Shown: piece after piece, positions 47,229 through 56,314 of the stretch
Layout of the letters: each line of letters begins with the position of its first letter
How positions within the stretch are numbered: position 1 is the first letter of the stretch
Assembly: GCA_963818445.1 (NCBI GenBank)
Contig: CAWFSG010000017.1
Location: forward strand, 1 to 64,000
DNA length: 64,000 nucleotides
From: Prado023 sp963818445
GTDB lineage: Bacteria; Actinomycetota; Actinomycetes; S36-B12; CAIYMF01
Direction of reading: 5' to 3'
Made by a program: the position numbers and the translations under genes
The notes under the pieces: model-generated
Told to the model about the DNA's origin: nothing
The model's database searches: none
The model's input: the letters and a program-made list of their open reading frames with translations, nothing else

Positions 47229-49450
47229 GGATGGCGCCGGAGGTCCGGGCCCGCAACCCCTTGCCCGGGGCGACCAGAACCCGGCCGCCCGGCGAGGGCA
47301 GCAGCGTGACCATCCCGCGCGGGCAGGTCAGGTGCATGGGTGAGCGCCGCCCGTGGGTCCACAGCCCGCCGATGGGCACGAGCAGGCCCCGGAACCCGAC
47401 GTGCAGGGCCAGGGCACGGCCAGCCAGGTCCGTGGTGGCCACCAGGGGGTCGGTCTCGATGACCCCGGCGACCGGGGCGGACCAGTCCAGGCCGTCGACC
47501 GTGGGCTCGCCGGTGTAGTGCAGCAGCCCGACCGTCCGGGAGAACCCGCCGACGTCGGACACGCAGATCGCCGGCGGCGAGTCGTCGGCCGGGGCGATGT
47601 TCGTGGCCCGGAGCACGCCGGTGAAGGTCGCACCCTGCGGCGTGGGCGCCAGGTCGGACCAGTCGATGTCGACGACCCAGTCCAGGGCGTGGGTGATGTC
47701 GCTGGGGGCCCCGTCCGCGCCGATCCGCACGAGCAGCCGACCGTCGACGTTCGTGGCCATCAGCAGCTCGGGTCGCGGGCTGACCCAGATGCTGCCGTCG
47801 GGTTGTCGCTCCAGCGTCGCGCTGCCCACCCGTGCCGCGATGATCCGCGGCTCGAAGCCGGTCGTGAGCAGGGGCACCGTGGTGGTCCCGTCGGTGAACT
47901 CGACCCGGAAGGGCCCCACCTCGTTGGCGACGAAGGCCAGGGCATTGGAGCGGACCTGGGCGACGACCTCGCGGGTCGGCCCGGCGGCGTGCGGATGGAC
48001 GGGCAGATCCTCGTCCTCGACGTCCTCCATCCCGCTGACCGGCGGTGGTTCGATCAGCCAGCCAGCGGGCTCCTCCAGGCCGGGGAGCTCGCAGGACCAC
48101 GCGGTGAGCCCCGTGGCGGAGTCGGCCAGGACCCCGGGCATGCGCAGCACCCGGGTCGTGGTGGTCAGCGACTCGACGAGCAGGCTCGGCTCACGGTGGT
48201 CGCACGCCCGGTCGGCCAGCTCCCCGGCCATGGCCGTCCAGCGCGACCAGACCGCGCGTGGCTCGGTACGTCGAAGGACCGTGCCGGCGGCGGCGGTGAC
48301 CTCGCCGGCCCGATCGGACCCCATGCGGGTCGCGTGGGCGCCGAGCTGCCGGCTGATGGCCGCGCCCAGCCCCTCGACGTCCCCGGACGGGACCAGCTCG
48401 CCAACCTCGTGCGAGGTGAGCAGCTCCGCCGGCCCGTACGCGACGTCGTAGGCCACGACGGGGACCCCGGCGGCCAACGAGCGGACGATGGCCAGGGGGA
48501 ACGACTCCCGGCGGCCCGCCCAGACCGTCATCACCGCCCCCTGGAACGGGGCGTACTCGTCCGGTGGTCGGGGTGACGACACTGACCCGCCCGGTCAGGC
48601 CCAGCTCGTCGGCCAGGGAGAGCAGGGTGTCGCCCTCCTGCCCCTCCCCGACGATGTCGAGGGTCAGATCGGGGTCGGCCACGAGGGCCGGCTGGGCCGC
48701 CCGCAGCACGTGGTGGTGTCTCGAGGCTGTCTCCAGCGGGCCGATCGAGACGATCCGGCGCGCTCCCAGGTGGTCGTGGTCCGCATCAGGGCCAGCCCAG
48801 GGCGTGGAGGCCGGCCCGGGGACCGCCGCAGGGATCGCCAGGGTGGGGGTGTCCGGACCGAACCGGGTCCGCAGGTCATGGGCCTGGGCCTCGGTCAGCA
48901 CGACGAGGGCGTCGAACGCCTCCTGCGAGCCGGCGAACCGCTCGGCGAACCGGGGGGTCATCGCCGCCAGCGCCCGGTCCTGACCCGGCCCCGGTGACGT
49001 CAGGTGGTTCAGGTGGACCCCGGCGACTCGGGCCACCTGCGGGTTGGTCATCGCAGCCAGGTAGGGGTAGGCGGCCGGCGAATCCGCGAACACCACCGCG
49101 CCGGGCACCTGGGCGGTCAGCCAGTCGAGCCAGTCGCCCACCCGTGGGTCGATCGACCCACCCGGGGGCAGCGGACCCCACCACGACGCCCGGATCCGAC
49201 GGTCGCGCAGCGCGAAGTGGTGCAGGCCGGTGTCGTCGGGGAACCGCCCCTCGTCGACCAGCTGGCGCACTGTGCGCTGCAAGTGGGCGTCCTTGTTGAT
49301 CAGCACCGCATGTGTGGCCCAACCGGCCTCGGCGAATGCCCGGAGCCGGGCCAACCAGAACTGGGTGAGTCGCCCGCCCTCGGCCTTGAGCTCGTTGAAG
49401 ACGAAGACGGCCGTGTGCCGGCCGTCAGCGAGGGGCCGGTCGGAGATCAC
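47206..49450 (-). CDS. TagE-like glycosyltransferase (GT4) with C-terminal extension, one frame break
   Basis: Cytoplasmic transferase, 747 residues if repaired. N-terminal part (FVFNELKAEGGRLTQFWLARL, HAVLINKDAHLQR) resembles poly(glycerol-phosphate) glucosyltransferases. The GT4 donor domain has DIVGEGQEGDTLLSLADELGL, then one extra base at about 48565, then DEYAPFQGAVMTVWAGRRESFPLAIVRSLAAGVPVVAYDVAYGPAELL; the E-x7-like ESFPLAIVRSLA and YDVxYGPAEL match the TagE/GtfA group (YDIKYGPSD type). Residues ~450-747 form a beta-rich extension of unknown role. The GTG at 49450 has TAGGCT 6 nt upstream. Possible acceptors are teichoic-acid-like or other envelope polymers; the exporter at 57918-59808 would fit, but the link is inferred. 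Confidence 0.78.
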
Positions 49451-49456
49451 GGCGGC

Positions 49457-49462
49457 AGCCTA
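49457..49462 (-). promoter_or_regulatory. -10 element for the TagE-like gene (leaderless)
   Basis: TAGGCT on the minus strand followed by 6 nt and the GTG at 49450; no ribosome-binding site between. Confidence 0.4.
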
Positions 49463-49535
49463 ATGGCAGGCGGGGTGCGCGCCGGGGCAGCATCCGCCGG
49501 TTTCCCTCGCATGTGAGGGCGGCCTCGGCGGCCGT

Positions 49536-49769
49536 TCAGCGCGGGAGCGAGGACTCCCACCAGCCGGTCGGTGCCACGGCCGGGCGCATGAGCCGGGCTG
49601 GGGGCGCCCACTGCGCGACCGGGGTGGCCGGGCCGGCGTCCTGATCGCCGCCGGACGCCGAGGCCAGGACGGCCACGAGGGCTGCGAGCTCCTCGGGGGT
49701 CGGGTCCCCGCGGACGATGCGCAGCAGCGGTGGGTCCACCGGATGTCCGGGGCTGCGGTCGGTGCTCAC
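49536..49769 (-). CDS. accE: Acyl-CoA carboxylase epsilon subunit
   Basis: Small protein of 77 residues, the actinobacteria-specific epsilon subunit that bridges alpha and beta chains of acyl-CoA carboxylase. The conserved N-terminal core is PLLRIVRGDPTPEELAALVAVLA (residues ~14-36); the C-terminus ends with the usual W-containing tail (PAVAPTGWWESSLPR). Its GTG start overlaps the accD stop by 3 bp, so it is made with the beta subunit. It is easy to miss because a longer, meaningless frame covers the region. Confidence 0.85.
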   Translation of the reverse strand: MSTDRSPGHPVDPPLLRIVRGDPTPEELAALVAVLASASGGDQDAGPATPVAQWAPPARLMRPAVAPTGWWESSLPR

Positions 49770-51373
49770 AGCGGGATGTTCCCGTGCTTCTTCGGGGGCA
49801 GGGTCTCGCGCTTGTTGCGCAGGACCCGCAGCGCCTGCGTCACCTGCGCCCGCGTCTCGTGCGGCATGATCACGCGGTCGATGTAGCCCCGCTCGCCGGC
49901 CAGGTACGGGTTGGCCAGCTGCAGGTTGTACTCGGCCTCCAGCTCGGCGCGGGTCGCCGCCGGGTCCTCGGCGACGGCCAGCTCCTTGCGGTACAGGATG
50001 CTCACCGCGCCCTGGGCGCCCATCACGGCGATCTGGCCGGTCGGCCACGACAGGTTGACGTCGCCGCCGAGGTGCTTGGACCCCATGACGACGTACGCCC
50101 CGCCGTAGGCCTTGCGGGTGATGACCGTGACCTTCGGGACTGTGGCCTCGACGTAGGCGTAGATCAGCTTGGCGCCGCGGCGGATGATGCCGTCCCACTC
50201 CTGGGACGTCCCCGGCAGGAATCCCGGGACGTCCACGAACGTGATCACGGGGATGTTGAACGCGTCGCAGGTGCGCACGAAGCGTGCGGCCTTCTCCGAG
50301 GCGTCGATGTCCAGGGTGCCGGCGAACTGCATCGGCTGGTTGGCCACGATCCCGACCGAGTGCCCCTCGACCCGGCCGAACCCGACGACCATGTTCGGTG
50401 CGAAGAGCGGCTGGACCTCGAGGAACTCCTCGTCGTCGAGCACGGCCTCGATGGCCCGGTGCATGTCGTAGGGCTGGTTGGGGGAGTCGGGGATCAGGGT
50501 GTCGAGGGCATGGTCGGTCTCGGTGGGCGTGAGGTCGGCCTCCTCGCCGAACACCGGTGGTCGCTCGAGGTTGTTGGCCGGCAGGTAGCTCAGCAGGGCC
50601 CGGACGTACTCCAGGGCGTCGTGCTCGTCCTCGCCCATGTAGTGCGCGACTCCGGACTTGGTGTTGTGGGTGCGCGCCCCGCCGAGCTCCTCGAACTCGA
50701 CGTCCTCGCCCGTGACGGTCTTGATGACGTCCGGGCCGGTGATGAACATGTGCGAGGTCTTGTCGACCATCACCGTGAAGTCGGTGATGGCCGGGGAGTA
50801 GACCGCGCCGCCCGCGCAGGGGCCCATGATCAGCGAGATCTGCGGGATCACCCCGGAGGCGTGCACGTTGCGGCGGAAGATCTCGCCGTAGATCGCCAGG
50901 GAGACCACGCCCTCCTGGATGCGCGCGCCGCCGGAGTCGTTGATCCCGATGATCGGCCACCCGTTCTTGAGGGCCAGGTCCATCACCTTGATGATCTTCT
51001 CGCCGAAGACCTCGCCCAGGGATCCGCCGAAGACCGTGAAGTCCTGGGCGAACACGCAGACGGGGCGGCCGTCGATCGTGCCCGTCCCGGTGACCACGCC
51101 GTCGCCGTAGGGCCGGTTCTTCTGCCCGCCGAAGTTGTACGACCGGTGCCGGGCGAGGTCGTCCATCTCGACGAACGAGTCCGCATCGAGGAAGTGGCGC
51201 AGCCGCTCCCGGGCGGTCATCTTGCCCTTGGAGTGCTGCTTCTCGACCCGCTTGGCCTTGCCGGCCAGGATCGCCTCGTGGCGGCGATGCTCCAGGTCGG
51301 CGAGCTTGCCCGCGGTGGTGGTCAGGTCGGCATTGCCCTCAGGCGTGCCTGGCTCCGGTGCGCTGGCGCTCAT
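49766..51373 (-). CDS. accD: Acyl-CoA (propionyl-CoA) carboxylase beta subunit
   Basis: Carboxyltransferase of 535 residues, moving the carboxyl group from biotin to acetyl- or propionyl-CoA. It has KMTARERLRHFLDADSFVEMD, the oxyanion loops INDSGGARIQEG and MGPCAGGAVYSPA of the N half, and DVPGFLPGTSQEWDGIIRRGAKLIYAY and RKAYGGAYVVMGSKHLGGD of the C half. A hydrophobic residue of the pocket, around GARIQEGV, separates acetyl- from propionyl-CoA users in AccD5/PccB but specificity is not certain here. GGAGGAGAGGG precedes the ATG at 51373. The -10 overlaps the divergent birA -10. Confidence 0.94.
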   Translation of the reverse strand: MSASAPEPGTPEGNADLTTTAGKLADLEHRRHEAILAGKAKRVEKQHSKGKMTARERLRHFLDADSFVEMDDLARHRSYNFGGQKNRPYGDGVVTGTGTIDGRPVCVFAQDFTVFGGSLGEVFGEKIIKVMDLALKNGWPIIGINDSGGARIQEGVVSLAIYGEIFRRNVHASGVIPQISLIMGPCAGGAVYSPAITDFTVMVDKTSHMFITGPDVIKTVTGEDVEFEELGGARTHNTKSGVAHYMGEDEHDALEYVRALLSYLPANNLERPPVFGEEADLTPTETDHALDTLIPDSPNQPYDMHRAIEAVLDDEEFLEVQPLFAPNMVVGFGRVEGHSVGIVANQPMQFAGTLDIDASEKAARFVRTCDAFNIPVITFVDVPGFLPGTSQEWDGIIRRGAKLIYAYVEATVPKVTVITRKAYGGAYVVMGSKHLGGDVNLSWPTGQIAVMGAQGAVSILYRKELAVAEDPAATRAELEAEYNLQLANPYLAGERGYIDRVIMPHETRAQVTQALRVLRNKRETLPPKKHGNIPL

Positions 51374-51406
51374 CTCGTCCCTCTCCTCCGAATGCCCTGC
51401 GTGAAG

Positions 51407-51413
51407 TACCTTA
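51407..51413. promoter_or_regulatory. Overlapping divergent -10 elements of birA (+) and accD (-)
   Basis: On the plus strand TACCTT (51407-51412) is 6 nt from the birA GTG. On the minus strand TAAGGT (51413-51408) lies one base offset in the same spot and faces accD, giving a leader of about 25 nt with a strong ribosome-binding site. The 45-bp gap leaves little room for other divergent promoters. Confidence 0.45.
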
Positions 51414-51418
51414 TCCCT

Positions 51419-52345
51419 GTGTCTGAGACCACTCCGGGGCCGGTCGCCCCCACTCCCGCCCCGCTCGTCCCCGGCCCTGATGGCCGACCCCGCTCCTCGG
51501 GGGTCGCCTACGTGGACCAGTGGCCCGTCGACCTGGGGACGGCCGCCGTCGTGAAGTCGATCCGCAAGGGCGGCGGCTCCTGGCGCAGCGTCACGGTCTT
51601 CTCCGAGATCGCCTCCACGAACACCGTCGGGGTCGCCCTGGCGACGGCGGGCTGCCCCTCCGGCGTGGTGCTGGTGACCGACCTGCAGACGTCCGGCCGG
51701 GGTCGGCTCGACCGCACCTGGGAGGCCCCCTCGGGCACGGCGGCCATGTTCTCCGTCGTCCTGCACCCCACCGGCCCCGACCACGAGTGGGGCGTCCTGC
51801 CCCTGCTTGCCGGAGTCGCGGTGTGCGAGGCGCTGGAGTTCGTCACGGGCGTGCGTGCGTCCCTCAAGTGGCCCAACGACCTCGTGATCCGTGACGAGGA
51901 CGCCCCGAGCGGTCGCGGCGGCAAGGTCGGCGGCATCCTGGCCGAGCGCGACGCGCAGACCGGGGCGATCGTCCTGGGCATCGGGATCAACGTCGACCTC
52001 GCGGAGGCCGACCTCCCGGTGGAGGGTGCCACCTCGCTGACCCTGGCCGGGGTGACCCGTCCCCGGCGGGCCAAGCTGGTCGGACGGGCACTGTCGCGCA
52101 TCGAGCACTGGTTCACCGCATGGGACGCTGTGGGCACCGACGCCGCTTCACTGGATCGCCTCCTGGAGGCCTACCGCGAGCGGTGCATCTCCATCGGCTC
52201 CGCCCTGAGCGTGGTCCGCCCGGGCGCCGAGGACCTGGTGGGCGTCGGTGCGGGGATCAGCCCGACGGGGGCGCTGCTGGTCGACTCCGGCGGGGCCCAG
52301 ACCGCGGTCGTGGTCGGTGACGTGACCCACGCCCCGACCCACTGA
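51419..52345 (+). CDS. birA: Biotin-[acetyl-CoA-carboxylase] ligase BirA
   Basis: Enzyme of 308 residues that activates biotin and attaches it to the carrier Lys of the AccA3-like subunit. It has SVTVFSEIASTNTVGVALA, the biotinyl-AMP loop TSGRGRLDRTWEAPSGTAAMF (GRGRxxR/xW), LKWPNDL and GKVGGILAE with the conserved Lys, and a C-terminal SH3-like segment. There is no N-terminal winged helix, so this is a monofunctional ligase without repressor activity. The GTG at 51419 with a -10 six bases upstream fits a leaderless mRNA; about 35 residues of Pro-rich leader precede the fold. It is divergent from accD, its substrate pathway. Confidence 0.93.
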   Translation: MSETTPGPVAPTPAPLVPGPDGRPRSSGVAYVDQWPVDLGTAAVVKSIRKGGGSWRSVTVFSEIASTNTVGVALATAGCPSGVVLVTDLQTSGRGRLDRTWEAPSGTAAMFSVVLHPTGPDHEWGVLPLLAGVAVCEALEFVTGVRASLKWPNDLVIRDEDAPSGRGGKVGGILAERDAQTGAIVLGIGINVDLAEADLPVEGATSLTLAGVTRPRRAKLVGRALSRIEHWFTAWDAVGTDAASLDRLLEAYRERCISIGSALSVVRPGAEDLVGVGAGISPTGALLVDSGGAQTAVVVGDVTHAPTH

Positions 52346-52346
52346 G

Positions 52347-53439
52347 GTGACCGAGTCCGTCGACGGGGTCCACCTGCCCGAGGCGGCACTGGCGGACGCG
52401 CAGGACGGACTCGTCCGAGTCCGACGCCCCGCTCGATCCGCGGGTGCAGCAGATCGCGGAGATCGCGGAGATCGTCCTCGGGGACCCTGCCGTCTTCACG
52501 CGTGAGGAGGCTGCGGTCGCTGCGGGGCTGACCGTCGAGCAGGCGCGACCCTACTGGCGGGCGATGGGCTTCGCGGACGTGGGAACCGCCCCGGCCTTCA
52601 CCTCGACCGACGTCGAGTCGCTGTGCCTGCTCACCGGCTGGGTCGCGAGCGGGACCCTCGACGAGGCCACGACGATCGAGGTCGTGCGCAGCCTGGGGCA
52701 GACGGCCTCCCGTCTGGCTGACTGGCAGGTCGACACGATGGCGCGGGTCCTGGCCGAGTCCGAGGTGCCGGTGGACCTCGCGGCGGTCGCCGACGGGATG
52801 GCCGGGGTCATGCCCGGGCTGGAGTCCCTGCTGGTGCATGCCTGGCGGCGGCACCTGGCGGCGGTCGTCGGGCGGGGGCTGGCCTTCGTGGCTGACGATG
52901 CCGAGGCCTCCTCGGAGCCAACCCTGGCCACGGTGGGGTTCGCGGACATCGCCGGGTTCACCCGGTTGACCCGCGTGATGTCCGACGAGGACCTGGCGCA
53001 GATGGTGCAGGCCTTCGAGTCCGGTGCGGCCGACATCGTGGCCGGGCGCGGTGGGCGGCTGGTCAAGACCCTGGGCGACGAGGTCATGTTCGTCTGCGAC
53101 CGGGCCGACGACGCGGCGGCCATCGCAGTGGAGATGCACGGGCTGTCCGCGCCCGGTGCCGAGGCGCTGAGCCTGCGGATCGGGCTGGCCACGGGTCACC
53201 TCATCTCCCGGATGGGCGACTTCTACGGCGGCACCGTCAACCTCGCGAGCCGACTCACGGCCATCGCCCGGCCGGGGTCCACGCTGCTGGACACGGCCAC
53301 GGAGGGTGCGCTCGTCGACCCGGACGCCTACGTCCTGCGGCACCTGGCCCCGCGGCCGTTGCGCGGGATGGGCCTGGTTCGCGCCACGTCGCTGACCCTG
53401 CGCCGTCGCCCCGAGGGTGAGGCTCAGCCCGCCGACTGA
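52347..53439 (+). CDS. Class III adenylate/guanylate cyclase with N-terminal regulatory domain, probable frame break
   Basis: Cyclase making cAMP (or cGMP), 363 residues if the upstream GTG (52347, overlapping the birA stop region) is joined by one extra base near 52405; otherwise it starts at the GTG at 52444. N-terminal ~150 residues (VFTREEAAVAAGL, FTSTDVESLCLLTGWV) resemble the autoinhibitory pH-sensing domain of M. tuberculosis Rv1264. Catalytic domain: metal Asp in GFADIAGFTRL, Lys and second Asp in LVKTLGDEVMF, and Asn/Arg transition-state residues in VNLASRL. Lys before TLGDE points to adenylate cyclase. Activity needs a homodimer. It lies directly after birA and is probably cotranscribed with it. 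Confidence 0.88.
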
Positions 53440-53495
53440 GAGTGGTGCGCGGGCGGGCGCGTCGGTGCCGGGGCCGGTGCGCGCCCGCGTCGGGA

Positions 53496-54017
53496 TCAGA
53501 CGCTCGGCGAGGGGTCCGGGGCTGGTGCCCTGACCGGTTGCTCGGTCGGGAACACCCAGGTGCGGTACACCCAGAACCGGAACAGCGTGCCCAGGCCGAC
53601 GGCGATGACGTTGCCGCTGATGTTGTCGGCGAGCTGGCTGTCCAGGCCGAGCAGGTAGTGCGTGAAGGCCAGGCACGCCCACGAGATGAGCAGGGCGGCG
53701 GCGTTGGTCGCGAAGAACAGCGCCGTCTCACGGCCGTAGCCGGTCCGGGCGCGGTCGCGGTAGGTCCAGTTACGGTTGGCCACGTAGGCGAAGGCGGTGG
53801 CCACGAGGACACTGATCGTCTTGGCAGTCAGCGGGCTGTCGGACAGCACCCCGGCGCGCAGGACGTTGAACAGGCTGACGTCGATGACGAAGGCGAAGGC
53901 CCCGACGGTGCCGAACTTGGCGACCTCGCTGCCCAGGCGCCGCGCGGCACCGGCCACCCGGCCCGCTACCTGTCCGTCCACGGTCGACTCCACCACCTGT
54001 GCCTGCGCCTGTGTCAT
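53496..54017 (-). CDS. GtrA-family membrane protein
   Basis: Protein of 173 residues with four hydrophobic helices: VAKFGTVGAFAFVIDVSLFNVL, SVLVATAFAYVANRNWTY (with NRxWTF/Y, the family mark), FFATNAAALLISWACLAF and GNVIAVGLGTLFRFWVYRTWVF. GtrA proteins are thought to help move or anchor lipid-linked sugars for cell-surface polysaccharides. The ATG is at 54017. A GtrA-like gene (Rv3277) also lies between purK and accD5 genes in M. tuberculosis, so this is a conserved neighbourhood. It is divergent from the acyl-CoA dehydrogenase. Confidence 0.88.
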   Translation of the reverse strand: MTQAQAQVVESTVDGQVAGRVAGAARRLGSEVAKFGTVGAFAFVIDVSLFNVLRAGVLSDSPLTAKTISVLVATAFAYVANRNWTYRDRARTGYGRETALFFATNAAALLISWACLAFTHYLLGLDSQLADNISGNVIAVGLGTLFRFWVYRTWVFPTEQPVRAPAPDPSPSV

Positions 54018-54063
54018 GCGCGCTGGTTACCCACTCACGTGTTCGCGCACACCGCCCTGCCCT

Positions 54064-54106
54064 GTGAAGTGTCTCACCACGATCCCCTACCGTGGGAACT
54101 TCTCAC
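54064..54106 (+). promoter_or_regulatory. Putative promoter/operator of the acyl-CoA dehydrogenase gene
   Basis: Two related imperfect palindromes, GTGAAGTGTCTCAC (54064-54077) and GTGGGAACTTCTCAC (54092-54106), start 28 bp apart. They flank a TACCGT -10 candidate (54088-54093). A ribosome-binding site AGGAGG follows. A TetR- or GntR-type fatty-acid regulator could bind here, but none is encoded next to it. Confidence 0.35.
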
Positions 54107-54126
54107 GCACACCCAGGAGGCAGCCC

Positions 54127-55284
54127 ATGAATCTCGACCTCGCTCCCGAGCACGACGAACTCCGCGAGGTGGTCGCCCGCTTCGCCCATGACGAGGTCGC
54201 TCCAGTCATCGGCGGGTACTACCGCCGGGGCGAGTTCCCGCTGCCGCTGGTGCGCCGGATGGGCGAGATGGGGTTGTTCGGCCTGCCGATCCCCGAGGAG
54301 TACGGCGGCATGGGCGGGGACTACGTCGCGCTGTGCGTGGCCATCGAGGAGCTGGCCCGGGTGGACTCGTCGGTCGCGATCACCCTGGAGGCCGGCGTCT
54401 CCCTGGGCGCCATGCCGATCCTGCGCTTCGGCACCGAGGAGCAGCGGGCCACATGGCTGCCCCGACTCGCAGCCGGTGAGATGCTCGGCGCCTTCGGCCT
54501 GACCGAGTCGGGGAGCGGCTCGGACGCAGGGAGCGTGCGCACGACCGCCGTCGTCGACGGCGACCACTGGGTGATCAACGGGTCCAAGTCGTTCATCACC
54601 AACTCCGGCACCGCGATCACCGGCCTGGTGACCGTCACCGCCGTGACCGGCACCCGCGCGGACGGCCGCCCGGAGATCTCGGCGATCATCGTCCCGTCGG
54701 GCACCCCGGGCTTCGAGGTGGCCCCGGAGTACGCCAAGGTCGGCTGGAACGCCTCGGACACCCACGAGCTCAGCTTCACCGACGTGCGCGTCCCGCTGGC
54801 CAACCTCGTCGGGGTGCGCGGGCGCGGCTACGCGCAGTTCCTGTCGATCCTGGCCGAGGGCCGGGTCGCGATCGCCGCACTGGCCACCGGCCTGGCCCAG
54901 GGCTGCGTGGACGAGTCGCTGGCCTACGCAGCCACGCGCGAATCGTTCGGCCAGCCGATCGCCGGCCGGCAGGCGATCCAGTTCATGATCGCCGACATGG
55001 AGGTCCGGGCCCACCTGTCGCGCCTGGCCTGGCGCCAGGCGGCCGGGCTGATGCACGAGGGCATGCCGTTCGCCCGCGAGGCCAGCATCGCCAAGCTGTA
55101 CTCCTCCGAGGCTGCCATGGACAACGCCCGCGCCGCCACGCAGGTGCACGGCGGGTACGGCTTCATGGTCGACTCGGCGGCGGGGCGGTTCTACCGCGAC
55201 GCGAAGATCCTCGAGATCGGGGAGGGCACCTCGGAGGTCCAACGGATGCTGATCGCCCGTGACCTGGGGATGCCCGTCGACTGA
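54127..55284 (+). CDS. Acyl-CoA dehydrogenase (FadE25-like)
   Basis: FAD enzyme of 385 residues oxidising acyl-CoA to enoyl-CoA. AGGAGG precedes the ATG. Typical motifs: FGLPIPEEYGGMGGDYVA, FGLTESGSGSDAGS, FITNSGTA, RESFGQPIAGRQAIQFMIADM, ATQVHGGYGFM and the C-terminal RDAKILEIGEGTSEVQRMLIARDLG. The catalytic Glu of the short-chain group lies in IGEGTSE. A homologous gene (fadE25) lies by purE-purK in M. tuberculosis. The exact chain-length preference is not evident; short- or branched-chain substrates are likely. Confidence 0.92.
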   Translation: MNLDLAPEHDELREVVARFAHDEVAPVIGGYYRRGEFPLPLVRRMGEMGLFGLPIPEEYGGMGGDYVALCVAIEELARVDSSVAITLEAGVSLGAMPILRFGTEEQRATWLPRLAAGEMLGAFGLTESGSGSDAGSVRTTAVVDGDHWVINGSKSFITNSGTAITGLVTVTAVTGTRADGRPEISAIIVPSGTPGFEVAPEYAKVGWNASDTHELSFTDVRVPLANLVGVRGRGYAQFLSILAEGRVAIAALATGLAQGCVDESLAYAATRESFGQPIAGRQAIQFMIADMEVRAHLSRLAWRQAAGLMHEGMPFAREASIAKLYSSEAAMDNARAATQVHGGYGFMVDSAAGRFYRDAKILEIGEGTSEVQRMLIARDLGMPVD

Positions 55285-55322
55285 GTCGCCCGCCGGGGTG
55301 CGCCTCGGCGAGCAACGGGCAA

Positions 55323-55328
55323 TAGGCT
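55323..55328 (+). promoter_or_regulatory. -10 element for the aldose epimerase gene (leaderless)
   Basis: TAGGCT followed by 7 nt and the GTG at 55336, with no ribosome-binding site between. Confidence 0.45.
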
Positions 55329-55335
55329 CATCGAT

Positions 55336-56307
55336 GTGTACGAGATCACCCGCGGTCCCCATCCGGAGTTCCCCGAGCTCGAGGTCGTCACCCTGATCTC
55401 CCCAGCCAACGTCACGGCGTCGTTCGTGCCCAAGGCGGGAATGGTCTGCAACTCGATGACCCATGACGGCGACGAGATGCTCGGCCAGCGCTACGGCCTG
55501 GCCGGCTACATCGAGTCCGGGCGGACGTTCGGCGTCCCCATCCTCGCGCCCTGGGCGAACCGACTGGGCAAGATGGCCTACGCCGTGGTCCACGAGGGCG
55601 GCGGGGTGCGCCGGATCGACGTCAACCCGAACACCCCCAACCTGCGCTTCGACATCTACGGCCAGCCGATCCACGGGCTGCTGCGGGGCAGCAGCGACTG
55701 GGACATCGTCGAGGTCGAGGCCAACGCCGACGAGGCGTGGATCACCGCCCGGCTCGTCTTCGACCAGAAGCGGATCGACTTCGCGGCCTTCCCGTTCGAG
55801 CACCACATCGAGCTCAAGGCCACGCTGCGGGCCACCTCGCTGACCTTCAGCACCGCGATCATCGCCACTGGGCAGGACGAGGTGCCCATCGCCTTCGGCT
55901 GGCACCCGTACCTGTCGATCCCGGGCCTCGAGCGCAGCGAGTGGGACGTCTACATCCCGTTCACGCAGCGCTGCCCCCTGGACTCCACGAAGCTGCCGAC
56001 CGGCACCCGGGAGGAGGTCGAGCCGATCATCGGCAAGCTCGGTGACCGCGCCCTGGACGACCTGTACGCCGATGTCGCCAACGGCACGACCGCCTACATC
56101 CGGGGCAACGGCCGGCGCATGTCGATCCGCTTCGACATGGGCTACGACTGGGCGATCCTCTACGGCCCGCCCCATCGCGACCACATCTGCATCGAGCCGA
56201 TGACGGCGGCCAGTGACCCCTTCTCCGGCCAGGACCCGATGGAGGTCGTCCCGCGCGGGGGCACGTTCCGCGCCGCGTTCACGATCTCGGTGGACCGCAC
56301 CAGCTGA
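55336..56307 (+). CDS. Aldose 1-epimerase family protein
   Basis: Galactose-mutarotase-like protein of 323 residues, which would interconvert alpha and beta anomers of sugars (or hexose 6-phosphates). It contains FVPKAGMVCNSMTHDGDEML, PILAPWANRLG (substrate-binding Asn-Arg), DIYGQPIHGLLRGS with the catalytic His of the family, AFGWHPYLSIPG and HRDHICIEPMTAASDPF with the catalytic Glu (CIEPMT). No signal peptide is present. It is followed after 7 bp by the LCIB-type gene, so the two are likely cotranscribed. The sugar is unknown. Confidence 0.88.
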   Translation: MYEITRGPHPEFPELEVVTLISPANVTASFVPKAGMVCNSMTHDGDEMLGQRYGLAGYIESGRTFGVPILAPWANRLGKMAYAVVHEGGGVRRIDVNPNTPNLRFDIYGQPIHGLLRGSSDWDIVEVEANADEAWITARLVFDQKRIDFAAFPFEHHIELKATLRATSLTFSTAIIATGQDEVPIAFGWHPYLSIPGLERSEWDVYIPFTQRCPLDSTKLPTGTREEVEPIIGKLGDRALDDLYADVANGTTAYIRGNGRRMSIRFDMGYDWAILYGPPHRDHICIEPMTAASDPFSGQDPMEVVPRGGTFRAAFTISVDRTS

Positions 56308-56314
56308 GGCCGCC

